A stretch of DNA of 10,396 nt, taken from the NCBI GenBank assembly GCA_003070825.1, contig QBLP01000106.1, positions 1-10,396 on the forward strand, written 5' to 3'. Numbering within the stretch: position 1 is the first letter of the stretch; the number at the start of each line of letters is the position of its first letter. The translations under genes were made by a program, and so were the position numbers. The DNA comes from Halanaerobium sp. (GTDB lineage: Bacteria > Bacillota > Halanaerobiia > Halanaerobiales > Halanaerobiaceae). The notes under the pieces are model-generated. The model saw only the letters and a list, made by a program, of their open reading frames with translations. It made no database searches and was not told the origin of the DNA. Positions 1 to 7,015 of the stretch are shown in pieces.

Positions 1-1086
1 ATTATTGGCTTTATGTTTTTAAATCCCTTCTGGACAGCTATTTTGTCAGCAATTGGCTCAATTGAATTTAGATTGTTGAAAAGAAACTTTGTCTGGTATA
101 AGTTTCTGTTTAATAGATTTGTTTTATTTTTAGCTGCAGCTTCTGGAGCATTTTCATTTAAACTGGCAAGGCCACTTTTAGATAGTGGATCTTTCCCTTT
201 TTTATCAATTTTACTGGCAAGTATTATTTATTTTATAATCAATAACACTTTAGTTTATATAGTTATTAGGATTGCAGAAAATGATGTAAATAATCTTTCA
301 TTAATTAGTTATTTTAGAGAACTTTCGAAAAATTTAATTACATCTTATTTTGTAGGTCTTATTTTATTAGCCTCTTATTTTTATTTTGGAAAGATATTAT
401 TTGCTCTTGTAATAATTTTATTATTTATAATTAAAGATTTTTTCTATTCTCGACTACAACAACTGAACTCCTATACTCAAATAATCGAAAGTTTCTTAAA
501 AGTAATTGACTCAAAAGACCATTATACTGAAGGTCACTGTGAACGAGTGGCTAAATATACATATCATCTATGTGATGAAATGGATTTATCATGGGCTAAA
601 TCAGAAAAAATAATAAGTGTTGCTAAAATTCATGACATAGGTAAAATTTATGTTGACGATGATATTTTGCGAAGTTCAGATAAATTAAGCGAACAGGAAT
701 ATCAAGAAATTAAAAGACATACAGAATATGGATATCAACTTTTAAAGGATATAGATATTTTGAATAAAGAATTAGATGTAATTAAATACCACCATGAACG
801 CTGGGACGGTAGAGGATACCCTGAAGGTCTGAAAGGAAAAGAAATCCCGGTAGGAGCCAGGATTTTAACGGCCTGTGATTCACTGGATGTAATGATTACC
901 GGCAGAACATATAAACCGCCGATGACCAAAGAAGAAATCATTGAGGAATTTAAAAAATGCGCCGGGGGACAGTTCGATCCGGAAATTGCCGAGAAAATGA
1001 TTAAATTAATCAGAGATGGATATTTTGATGATAAATTTAAAAGTGAAGAAAAAATCAGGAAATTAGAGTTGTCGCTTGAATATTAA
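1..1086 (+). CDS. Membrane-anchored HD-GYP cyclic-di-GMP phosphodiesterase (5' end outside window)
   Basis: Probable c-di-GMP phosphodiesterase with an integral-membrane N-terminal sensor. The frame is open to the first base, no ribosome binding site precedes the first ATG (13), and the protein begins inside a hydrophobic stretch, so the true start is probably upstream and 361 codons are visible. Numbering from that Met, residues 1-140 hold about four or five membrane segments, and an HD-GYP domain covers about 155-340. Motifs visible are His175, the HD pair in HDIGK (207-208), His236, HHE (260-262), the DGRGYP signature (265-270) and Asp289 in ACDSLD, all expected for metal and substrate binding in this family. 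The normally conserved DxxT...R region reads DVMITGRTYK, a modest deviation. Codon use becomes visibly GC-richer from about 790 to the end. It is followed 31 bp later by the next gene, probably in one operon. The signal sensed is unknown. Confidence 0.88.
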   Translation: MIGFMFLNPFWTAILSAIGSIEFRLLKRNFVWYKFLFNRFVLFLAAASGAFSFKLARPLLDSGSFPFLSILLASIIYFIINNTLVYIVIRIAENDVNNLSLISYFRELSKNLITSYFVGLILLASYFYFGKILFALVIILLFIIKDFFYSRLQQLNSYTQIIESFLKVIDSKDHYTEGHCERVAKYTYHLCDEMDLSWAKSEKIISVAKIHDIGKIYVDDDILRSSDKLSEQEYQEIKRHTEYGYQLLKDIDILNKELDVIKYHHERWDGRGYPEGLKGKEIPVGARILTACDSLDVMITGRTYKPPMTKEEIIEEFKKCAGGQFDPEIAEKMIKLIRDGYFDDKFKSEEKIRKLELSLEY

Positions 1087-1117
1087 ACCGAAAAAGTTAA
1101 AAAGGGGAGAGCTGAAT

Positions 1118-1738
1118 ATGAATACAGAAATAAAAAAATTGATTCAGGAACTTGAAGGGGTAGTCTCCTGTAATTTAACAGGTGCAGATCAGATAGACGA
1201 AATCCACATTATAGCTGATAAGAAAAGAGATCCTAAAAGGATTGTTAGAGATGTTGAAACAGTCTGTCTGGTGCACAAAGATTTTAAAATAGACCATAAA
1301 AAGATCAGTATTGCCAGGATCGACAGTAATTTTGCAGAGGCTGCTGACACATTTTCCAGCGAAAGAATAGAACTTGTTTCAATTTATACTGAAAATAATC
1401 GCTCCCGCTGTAATGTGGAAATGAAAATCAATGGGCAGGAAATCAAAGAAAGTTTTGAAGCTCAAATTGGAGAAAGCATAGAAAAATTGATTGGAAGATC
1501 TGTTTTAACTATTTTAAATAAATATTTAGATTTTAAGCTGCAGCTTATTGTTGATGATATTTTTACGATCAAAGGCAAAGAGGAGCTGGTAATTGCTGAA
1601 ATTTCAATGTATAACCCCGAAAACAATTTAAAACAGGAAAAATTAGTTGGAGCTGTTCATGTAAATAATAATATTTCCTTAGCAATTGCAAAGGCCTGTT
1701 TAAAAGCCGTTAATAGAAAGATCTGTTATTTTATCTAA
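1118..1738 (+). CDS. Conserved hypothetical protein, two-part alpha/beta fold, function unknown
   Basis: 206-residue soluble protein with no signal peptide or membrane segment. I chose the ATG at 1118 because a GGGGAG ribosome binding site (1104-1109) lies 8 bp upstream; an in-frame ATG at 1076 would overlap the preceding gene and lacks such a site. The N-terminal 65 or so residues carry the pattern LEGVVSC...IDEIHIIAD...PKRIVRDVET...IDHKKISIA. I recall this from uncharacterised proteins in several Bacillota and Actinobacteria, though I cannot name the family. The second part (about 75-206) has a repeated strand/helix pattern ending in LVGAVHV...AIAKACLKAVNRKI. Only two cysteines are conspicuous (Cys in VVSC and VCLV) and there is no catalytic motif. 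It sits between an HD-GYP gene and an envelope protein gene, probably cotranscribed with both. No function is assigned. Confidence 0.8.
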   Translation: MNTEIKKLIQELEGVVSCNLTGADQIDEIHIIADKKRDPKRIVRDVETVCLVHKDFKIDHKKISIARIDSNFAEAADTFSSERIELVSIYTENNRSRCNVEMKINGQEIKESFEAQIGESIEKLIGRSVLTILNKYLDFKLQLIVDDIFTIKGKEELVIAEISMYNPENNLKQEKLVGAVHVNNNISLAIAKACLKAVNRKICYFI

Positions 1739-1761
1739 AATAATAAATAGAGGTGATTATC

Positions 1762-2589
1762 TTGCTAAAAAAAATATTGATTCTAGTACTTTTAATAATA
1801 ATTTCATTCTCAATATATACAGTATTGGCCAATCTCTATCTTGACCGCCAGTATGAGCAGGATGTCAGCTCTATGCAGAGACGATATACACTCAGTGATA
1901 ATCTTTCGATTCCAAATCCAAATAGTATTTCTATTCCTTCTTCCTTAAGAAGATATATTCAGGCCAGTATTCCGGATCACAGAAATTTATCAACTTATGT
2001 TAATCTCAATTATTCTGGCAAATACCGTAAGGATAAATATGGTGAGATGTTTGATTTTAAAGTCAAATCATTTTACAATTTAAAAAACGAGGAGTTTGTC
2101 AGTGAGTGGTTTATTGATGAAAATCGGGTTACTTTTAATAAATTGCGAGAGGTATCGATTGGAGATAAACAGATTTATGAATTCAAATATATGGGAATTA
2201 AAAATAATCAGGAAGTTTACGGACAGAGTGCTCTACCTTTTCTAAAGAGCCGGATGATTATTGATGCAGTTTATTTTCCTTATTATTATTTAGCAAGCGG
2301 CAGTATAGATTATAGATACATGAGCAATAACCGGACACTTCTGGAGTTGAATACTACTTCTGGAAAACTTAATTATGTTCTTGATTTTAATGAACAGGGA
2401 AAATTAATTTCTATTACGACTGATGAATTTAATTTCGATGGAAACAGAGTTAGCCTCAAAGCTTATTATGATGATTATATAGATTATCAAAATTATAATC
2501 TGCCGGCTTCAATAACTGTGGAAATTGAAAATAACTTTGATAAATATGTTTTATATGAAGCCAATCTAGATAGTGTTACCTATAGATAA
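1762..2589 (+). CDS. N-terminally anchored envelope protein, possible DUF6544-like fold
   Basis: 275-residue protein with a TTG start at 1762. The ribosome binding site AGAGGTGAT (1749-1757) itself contains the GTG at 1753, so that upstream codon cannot be the start. The N-terminus is KK followed by about 18 hydrophobic residues, a signal anchor or uncleaved signal peptide without a lipobox Cys. The rest is probably exported: Tyr-, Asn- and Ser-rich beta-type sequence without cysteines. An arrangement LRRYIQAS ... FNEQGKLISI ... YNLPASITVEIEN near the C-terminus resembles the DUF6544 family, whose role is unknown; this assignment is from memory and weak. It is the third and last gene before the terminator at 2605, so it probably ends a unit that begins with or before the HD-GYP gene. 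No enzymatic motif is visible. Confidence 0.8.
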   Translation: MLKKILILVLLIIISFSIYTVLANLYLDRQYEQDVSSMQRRYTLSDNLSIPNPNSISIPSSLRRYIQASIPDHRNLSTYVNLNYSGKYRKDKYGEMFDFKVKSFYNLKNEEFVSEWFIDENRVTFNKLREVSIGDKQIYEFKYMGIKNNQEVYGQSALPFLKSRMIIDAVYFPYYYLASGSIDYRYMSNNRTLLELNTTSGKLNYVLDFNEQGKLISITTDEFNFDGNRVSLKAYYDDYIDYQNYNLPASITVEIENNFDKYVLYEANLDSVTYR

Positions 2590-2604
2590 ATAAAAAATAA
2601 TTCT

Positions 2605-2644
2605 AATGCCTTTTGATTTGAATTTAAATCAGGGCATTTTTTCT
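2605..2644 (+). terminator. Rho-independent terminator after the envelope protein gene
   Basis: AATGCC (2605-2610) pairs with GGCATT (2633-2638), with an inner GATTT/AAATC stem (2615-2619 with 2626-2630) above a small internal loop. A run of T follows (2637-2642). It lies 15 bp after the stop codon at 2589. Confidence 0.8.
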
Positions 2645-2662
2645 GTGACATAGCTCACAGAA
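2641..2662 (+). promoter_or_regulatory. Crp/Fnr-family-type operator upstream of the flavodiiron gene
   Basis: A perfect palindrome, TTCTGTGA-N6-TCACAGAA, matches the general Crp/Fnr-family format TGTGA-N6-TCACA. Its centre (2651.5) lies about 74 bp upstream of the transcription start predicted from the promoter at 2691-2719, close to positions used by class I activators. HcpR-type nitrosative-stress regulators are known to use similar sites, and flavodiiron proteins can reduce NO, so an NO or redox link is attractive but inferred. The element directly follows a terminator T-run, so a structural RNA role is the alternative. Confidence 0.6.
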
Positions 2663-2690
2663 CTAATAAAATAAAAGGCATATAATAAAC

Positions 2691-2719
2691 TTGACAAAAG
2701 AAGTCGGAATTAATATAAT
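2691..2719 (+). promoter_or_regulatory. Sigma-A promoter of the flavodiiron protein gene
   Basis: TTGACA (2691-2696) and TATAAT (2714-2719) are both perfect consensus hexamers separated by 17 bp. The predicted start is near 2726, giving a leader of about 80 nt before the ATG at 2808. Confidence 0.85.
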
Positions 2720-2720
2720 A

Positions 2721-2749
2721 TGTATTGACAGGCTAATTCTGTCTGTACA
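2721..2749 (+). promoter_or_regulatory. Inverted repeat at the start of the flavodiiron transcript
   Basis: TGTA-N2-GACAG (2721-2731) and CTGTC-N2-TACA (2739-2749) are matched arms around a 7-nt spacer, immediately downstream of the -10 box. The position fits a repressor operator over the start site. If transcription begins at or before 2727, it could instead form a 5' hairpin that stabilises the mRNA. No known regulator is assigned. Confidence 0.5.
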
Positions 2750-2807
2750 TATTTATAATTATTATAATAACTTTCAAAAAGTATAAGAATATAAGGAGGA
2801 GTTTTAA

Positions 2808-3980
2808 ATGTTTAGAAAAGTTAAAGATGATATTTACAGTGTGGGAATTATTGACTGGCACCGCAAGTTGTTTGATGAGTTGATTCCTCTACCTGATGGT
2901 ACAAGTTATAACTCGTATTTTGTTAAAGGTGAAGAAAAGAATGCAATTATTGATACAGTAGAGCCTGATTTTGTTCAAGACTTTTTAGATAATTTAGATG
3001 ATCTCGGGGTGGAAAAAATAGATTACATTATTTCCAACCATGCCGAGCAGGACCATTCAGGGTCTATTCCTCATTTATTAGAGAAGTTTCCGGAAGCTGA
3101 GGTTTTAAGTTCCAAAAAAGCAAAGCCAATGCTTTTAGACCTGCTTGATCTTGATTCTGATCAGATTAGAGTAGTTGAAGATGGTGAGACTGTTGATTTG
3201 GGTGGCCGCACCTTAGAGTTTATTGATACTCCCTGGGTTCACTGGCCTGAAACCATGTCAACCTATCTGCAGGAAGAAAATATTTTATTCCCCTGTGATT
3301 TCTTTGGCTCTCACCTGGCAACCAGTGATCTATTTGTAGAAGATCATAGTGAGGTTTATAAGGCTGCCAAAAGATATTATGCTGAGATTATGATGCCTTT
3401 TAGAATGATTATCAAAAAGAATCTGGCTAAATTAGAAGACTATGAGATTGACATGATTGCTCCCAGCCACGGTCCTATTTATGATAATCCAGAAATGATT
3501 TTAGAAGCCTATCAGGAATGGGTTAGTGATGAGGTTAAGCCAGAAGTTGTAGTGCCCTATGTTTCAATGCACGGCAGTACTGATGATTTAATAAAATACT
3601 TTATCAGTCGGTTGATTGATGAGGGAATTAAAGTTAAACCCTTTAATCTGGCCGATGTTGATTTAGGTGATCTGGCAATTTCACTTGTCGATGCATCAAC
3701 TGTAATCTTTGGTTCTCCAACCGTTTTAACCGGACCACATCCATCTGCAGTATATGCAGCTTATCTGGCCAATGTCTTAAAGCCAAAAACCCGTTATGCT
3801 TCGATTATTGGTTCTTACGGCTGGGCAGGCAGAATGACTGATAAGCTCTTAGAGCTAATGCCTAACTTAAAGGTAGAACTCTATGATCCAGTTGTTGCAA
3901 AAGGCCACGGGGCAGAAGAGGATTATCAGGAAATTGACCGTCTGGTAGAAGAAGTAAAAGCTGACCTGGAAAATCTTTAG
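2808..3980 (+). CDS. fprA: A-type flavodiiron protein (oxygen/nitric oxide reductase)
   Basis: Cytoplasmic enzyme reducing O2 to water and/or NO to N2O at a non-haem diiron site next to FMN, protecting anaerobes. At 390 residues it has the usual class A length, with no fused rubredoxin or flavin reductase domain. The N-terminal metallo-beta-lactamase-like domain (about 1-245) contains His78, Glu80, Asp82 and His83 in HAEQDH, His145 in HWPETM, Asp164 in CDFFGSH and His221 in SHGPI, the expected diiron ligand set. The flavodoxin-like domain (about 247-390) begins at VPYVSMHGSTDDL, the FMN phosphate-binding loop, and continues through FGSPT and GSYGWAG. The ATG follows a strong AAGGAGG site 6-8 bp upstream. 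It has its own promoter, a Crp/Fnr-type palindrome and a terminator, so it is a single-gene unit. The electron donor, usually a rubredoxin, is not in the window. O2 versus NO preference cannot be read from sequence. Confidence 0.95.
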   Translation: MFRKVKDDIYSVGIIDWHRKLFDELIPLPDGTSYNSYFVKGEEKNAIIDTVEPDFVQDFLDNLDDLGVEKIDYIISNHAEQDHSGSIPHLLEKFPEAEVLSSKKAKPMLLDLLDLDSDQIRVVEDGETVDLGGRTLEFIDTPWVHWPETMSTYLQEENILFPCDFFGSHLATSDLFVEDHSEVYKAAKRYYAEIMMPFRMIIKKNLAKLEDYEIDMIAPSHGPIYDNPEMILEAYQEWVSDEVKPEVVVPYVSMHGSTDDLIKYFISRLIDEGIKVKPFNLADVDLGDLAISLVDASTVIFGSPTVLTGPHPSAVYAAYLANVLKPKTRYASIIGSYGWAGRMTDKLLELMPNLKVELYDPVVAKGHGAEEDYQEIDRLVEEVKADLENL

Positions 3981-4024
3981 AAAATATAAATAAAGTTCGC
4001 TTTAATTGAATAATCTCCAAGAGA

Positions 4025-4054
4025 AGGCTCCTGTCTTAGCGCAGGGGCTTTTTT
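4025..4054 (+). terminator. Strong terminator after the flavodiiron gene
   Basis: A 9-bp GC-rich stem pairs 4025-4033 with 4042-4050 (including two G-U pairs) around an 8-nt loop and is followed by six T residues (4049-4054). It lies about 45 bp after the stop codon. Confidence 0.9.
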
Positions 4055-4101
4055 ATGTTCATTTATGTTCACGCACCGGGTGCGTGAACATAAATGAACA
4101 T
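4055..4101. repeat. Perfect 23-bp inverted repeat between the flavodiiron gene and the selenium operon
   Basis: The left arm (4055-4077) and right arm (4079-4101) are exact reverse complements around a single G at 4078. The centre is GC-rich (ACGCACC/GGTGCGT). The outer part of each arm contains the heptamer ATGTTCA twice (4055-4061 and 4065-4071), or its complement. A short TTTT follows the right arm, so it could act as a second + strand terminator. It starts directly after the T-run of the preceding terminator. It could also be a dispersed palindromic repeat or a protein-binding site. No transposase or target duplication is evident. Confidence 0.8.
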
Positions 4102-4120
4102 TTTCAGTCAGATAGCTAAA

Positions 4121-4148
4121 TTTAAATAAAGGTTTTTCAGGCTATAAA
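4121..4148 (+). promoter_or_regulatory. Possible weak promoter of the selenium operon
   Basis: TTTAAA (4121-4126) and TATAAA (4143-4148), 16 bp apart, are the best sigma-A-like pair between the terminators and the first gene. The -35 box is poor, and the AT-rich sequence makes chance matches likely. Confidence 0.3.
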
Positions 4149-4194
4149 AAGAATTAATTATTTAAGACAGTTTTTAAAAGGCGGTGTAAATTTA

Positions 4195-5334
4195 ATGATA
4201 TATTTTAATAATGCTGCTACCAGCTGGCCCAAACCGGAGTCTGTTTATCAGGCGGTGGACACATTTTTTAGAAACTCAGGCATGAATCCCGGTCGTTCAG
4301 GTTCTGGGAAAAGTATTGATGCAGCCAGAATGGTTTTTGCAGGCAGGGAAGAAGTGGCTGATTTTTTTGGAGTTAATGATTCTGCTCATATAGTTTTCAA
4401 TTCTGGAGCAACTGAATCTTTAAATACTGTAATTAAGGGTGTTTTAAAAAGAGGAGATCATGTTATAACTTCAAAGATGGAACATAACTCAGTGCTGAGA
4501 CCGCTGGAGCGCTTAAAAATTGAGAAAGCAATTGAAGTAGATTACATAGATATAGACCCGGAAAGTGCAGAAATTGATTATCAGGGAATCATAAATGCTG
4601 TTAAAGATAATACCCGCTTAATTGTAATTTCTCATGCCTCCAATGTTCTGGGGACAGTTAATGATCTTAAAAAAATTGGAGAAATAGCTGCTGCAGAAAA
4701 AATATTGTTTTTAGTTGATGCAGCCCAGACAGCGGGAGTGATTCCTATTGATGTGGAGGAGCTGAAAATTGATTTTCTAGCAGTCCCGGGCCACAAGTCA
4801 TTATTTGGACCACCAGGAGTTGGTGCTTTATATGTTAGAGATCCCAAGTCTATGCTGCCTTTAAAAGAAGGTGGAACCGGAACAAATTCCTTAAGCATTA
4901 CTCAACCTGAAATAATGCCGGATTATCTGGAGGCAGGAACCCTTAATACACCTGGAATAATTGGTCTGGCGGCAGGAATTAAGTTTATTAAAAATGAAGG
5001 CCTTGCCAGGATTCATCAACGGGAGATGACTCTGCTTGAGCGGCTGATTGCCGGTTTAACTGATCTACCTGAGATAAAACTTTACGGAAAAAAAGAGATT
5101 AAAAATAGAACAGCTGTGACAGCATTTAATCATCAGGGTTTGAGCTCCAACCAACTGGCCTTTAAACTGCAGCAGGAATATGATATTCAGCTGCGGGGAG
5201 GCCTGCACTGTGCTCCTCTATTACATCAGAGCCTGGGCACAGACAAAACTGGAATGCTGAGGCTCAGCCCCGGTTATTTTAATACTGAAGCTGAGGTAGA
5301 TAAATTTTTAAATATAATAGAAACGATTAAGTAA
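4195..5334 (+). CDS. Cysteine desulfurase family protein of the selenium cluster (class V aminotransferase)
   Basis: Pyridoxal-phosphate enzyme of the NifS/CsdB type, expected to remove sulfur from cysteine or selenium from selenocysteine and hold it on an active-site cysteine. At 379 residues it has normal length. FNNAATSWPKP opens the fold. SGATESLN (70-77), His97 in MEHNS, Asp175 and Gln178 in VDAAQ, and Lys201 in PGHKS (the Schiff-base lysine) form the cofactor site. Cys339 in RGGLHCAP is the likely persulfide/perselenide cysteine. The RGGLHCAP ending resembles the Enterococcus EF2568 subfamily, which I recall as associated with selD and yedF. The ATG at 4195 has an AAGGCGGTG site 8 bp upstream. 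It is the first of four genes closed by the terminator at 7282. A role in mobilising selenium for SelD is inferred from context; general sulfur supply is the alternative. Confidence 0.9.
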   Translation: MIYFNNAATSWPKPESVYQAVDTFFRNSGMNPGRSGSGKSIDAARMVFAGREEVADFFGVNDSAHIVFNSGATESLNTVIKGVLKRGDHVITSKMEHNSVLRPLERLKIEKAIEVDYIDIDPESAEIDYQGIINAVKDNTRLIVISHASNVLGTVNDLKKIGEIAAAEKILFLVDAAQTAGVIPIDVEELKIDFLAVPGHKSLFGPPGVGALYVRDPKSMLPLKEGGTGTNSLSITQPEIMPDYLEAGTLNTPGIIGLAAGIKFIKNEGLARIHQREMTLLERLIAGLTDLPEIKLYGKKEIKNRTAVTAFNHQGLSSNQLAFKLQQEYDIQLRGGLHCAPLLHQSLGTDKTGMLRLSPGYFNTEAEVDKFLNIIETIK

Positions 5335-5401
5335 TTTAATTTACTTTAAATAATTAACAGATCAAATTTAAAAATCCAAATTCTAACTGGAGGAATTAAA
5401 A

Positions 5402-6001
5402 ATGAAAGAAATAGATGCACGTGGTTTAGTCTGCCCCAAGCCGGTTGTGCTGACCAAAAAAGCGATGGCTGATAATGATGAAATTTTAACTGTAGTTGAT
5501 AATAGAACTGCTTCGGAAAATGTTGCTAAACTGGCTCGAAAAATGAAGGCAGAAGTTACGATTGTAGAAGAAGCTGAAGATTACTTTAAAATTATGATTA
5601 AAAAAACCGCCGCTGATAAAGCAGATGATAAAGCTGGTGCAGCTGTCGGCTCTGAGTCTGAATCTCAGCAGGGAAAAGTTTATTTAGTAGCCTCTGATAC
5701 CTTAGGTGAAGGGGAAGAGGAGCTTGGTAAAATTTTGATTAAGGGCTTTCTTTCAACTCTACTTGATATTAAGCCCCAGCCTAAAAAAGTAATTTTCTTA
5801 AATGCTGGAGTTAAGCTGGCTGTTTTAGAAAAGGATGTGACTGCTGTTTTAGCTGATTTAGAAGCAGCAGGGGTTAAAATCTTACTCTGTGGAACCTGCC
5901 TGGATTATTACGAATTAAGTGATCAGGTTGAAGTTGGAGAGGTTAGCAACATGTATGAAATTGTCGACAGCCTCAACAGCAGCAGTACTGTCAGAGTTTA
6001 A
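5402..6001 (+). CDS. yedF: YedF selenium metabolism protein: TusA/SirA-like domain fused to a DsrE-like domain
   Basis: 199-residue probable sulfur/selenium carrier. Residues 1-68 form a TusA/SirA-like domain with the CPxP motif in GLVCPKPV (Cys11), the persulfide-bearing cysteine of that family. Residues 69-90 are a flexible Ala/Lys/Asp/Ser-rich linker. Residues 91-199 are a DsrE/YchN-like domain (VYLVASDTLGEGEEELG, then IFLNAGVKLAV) ending with a CGTC motif, Cys163 and Cys166, which could hold a relayed chalcogen. This two-domain form is the selenium-linked YedF type rather than stand-alone TusA. A TGGAGGAA site (5388-5395) lies 6 bp before the ATG. It sits between the desulfurase and selD, consistent with passing selenium from one to the other. 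No activity has been shown for this role to my knowledge, and a sulfur-relay role remains possible. Confidence 0.92.
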   Translation: MKEIDARGLVCPKPVVLTKKAMADNDEILTVVDNRTASENVAKLARKMKAEVTIVEEAEDYFKIMIKKTAADKADDKAGAAVGSESESQQGKVYLVASDTLGEGEEELGKILIKGFLSTLLDIKPQPKKVIFLNAGVKLAVLEKDVTAVLADLEAAGVKILLCGTCLDYYELSDQVEVGEVSNMYEIVDSLNSSSTVRV

Positions 6002-6076
6002 TTTGCTATTTTCTTTCATTAATTATATATTTATAGATGTAGATTTAAAGAAATAGTAAAGAAAGTTGGTGATATT

Positions 6077-7015
6077 ATGTCTCAGATCAAATTAACTGAT
6101 TACAGCAAAACTTCTGGTTGAGCAGCCAAGATGGGCCCTAAGGCTCTGGCGCAGGTTCTGCGTCGCGTTAATTTTCCTGCTGATCCGGAAAAACTTTTAA
6201 TCGGTCTTGATAAGGCTGATGATGCTGCTGTCTACAGTCTAACAGATGATATAGCTTTGATTCAGACTCTTGATTTCTTTACCCCGGTAGTGGATGATCC
6301 CTATCTATTTGGACAGATTGCTGCTGCTAATGCCTTAAGTGATGTTTATGCAATGGGCGGCCAGCCTATTTTAGCAATGAATATCACCGTTGTTGATGAA
6401 GAGCCCAAATATGGACTTTCGGTGACCGGGACTGTTCATCCAGATAATTTACTCAGCAACTCCGGTATAAAAGAAGGTGATCTCATTCTTTTAACAAAAC
6501 CGCTGGGAACTGGAGTTATGGTTTCAGCAATTAAGGGTGGTTTCACTAAAAGTGATGAAAATAATCCGGCAGTAAAATCAATGTTAACATTAAATAATAC
6601 TGCTTTAAAATATTTTGACCAGTATCAGATCAATGCCTGTACAGATGTAACCGGTTTTGGTTTGATTGGACATCTGCTTGAGATGTCAGAAAACAGCAAT
6701 CTGGAAATTACAATTGAAGCTCCAGAGATTCCAATTTTTGAAGGAGTAAGAGATTTTGCAGAATCCGGACTTTTACCAGCAGGTGCTTATAAAAATAGAG
6801 ATAATTATGAGGAATTTGTCAGTGAGAGCGGAAAAAGAGATCAGACTCTTTATGAGCTAATGTATGATCCGCAGACCTCAGGTGGCCTTTTAATTTCAGT
6901 TGCCGAAGAAGATGCAGCCGAGCTTTTAATTGATCTCTACGGAGAAGGCCTGGATGTTGCTGTGATTGCGAAAGCTAAAAAAGGTCAAAAAGGAGTTAAA
7001 ATAGAATGGGAGTAA
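6077..7015 (+). CDS. selD: Selenophosphate synthetase, selenocysteine-containing (in-frame UGA at 6119-6121)
   Basis: Makes selenophosphate from selenide and ATP, releasing AMP and phosphate; selenophosphate is the donor for selenocysteine and other selenium products. Translation from the ATG at 6077 (GGTGAT site at 6068-6073) reads MSQIKLTDYSKTSG, then UGA as residue 15, then AAKMGPKAL. This aligns with E. coli SelD, in which Cys17 is followed three residues later by catalytic Lys20; here Sec15 is followed by Lys18. The frame continues to TAA at 7015, giving 312 residues including Sec, against about 347 in E. coli. The N-terminal AIRS-type ATP-binding domain shows DKADDAAVY, QTLDFF and NALSDVYAMGG. 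The C-terminal domain shows DVTGFGLIGHL and DPQTSGGLL. A start at the internal ATG 6131 would remove the active site and has no ribosome binding site. A hairpin at 6147-6165 supports UGA recoding. The genome should therefore also encode SelA, SelB and tRNA-Sec, which are absent from this window. Confidence 0.95.
6147..6165 (+). promoter_or_regulatory. Putative bacterial SECIS hairpin inside selD
   Basis: TGGCGCAG (6147-6154) pairs with CTGCGTCG (6158-6165) to give an 8-bp stem, with two G-U pairs, around the loop GUU (6155-6157). The loop begins with G and starts 34 nt after the UGA. Bacterial SECIS elements are known to need a hairpin downstream of the UGA with a G at the start of the apical loop. 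The tip GCAG-GUU-CUGC closely resembles the tip of the E. coli fdhF SECIS as I recall it. The local codons (GCG CAG, CTG CGT CGC) are unusually GC-rich for this gene. Confidence 0.75.

Noticed and set aside
1076..1117. ATG at 1076 as the start of the conserved hypothetical gene
   Set aside because: It would overlap the preceding gene and lacks a ribosome binding site; 1118 has GGGGAG at good spacing.
1753..1761. GTG at 1753 as the start of the envelope protein
   Set aside because: The GTG is part of the ribosome binding site AGAGGTGAT; the TTG at 1762 is correctly spaced.
4632..4898. Open frame on the - strand inside the desulfurase gene
   Set aside because: It lies wholly within a well-supported gene, has no ribosome binding site and its translation shows no family motif. 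The same applies to - strand frames at 735-941, 7918-8112, 8181-8396 and 8638-8898.
5652..5668. CTGAG-N7-CTCAG hairpin in yedF
   Set aside because: It lies in the low-complexity interdomain linker, has only five pairs and is probably a by-product of repetitive Ser/Glu codons.
6122..6150. Alternative SECIS hairpin pairing AGCC (6124-6127) with GGCT (6142-6145)
   Set aside because: Only four continuous pairs with a 14-nt loop beginning with A; the 6147-6165 hairpin is longer, has a G-first loop and resembles a known element.
6131..7015. SelD starting at the internal ATG 6131
   Set aside because: There is no ribosome binding site before 6131, and this start removes the conserved N-terminus with the catalytic Sec/Lys. 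The frame upstream of the UGA encodes SelD-like sequence from 6077.
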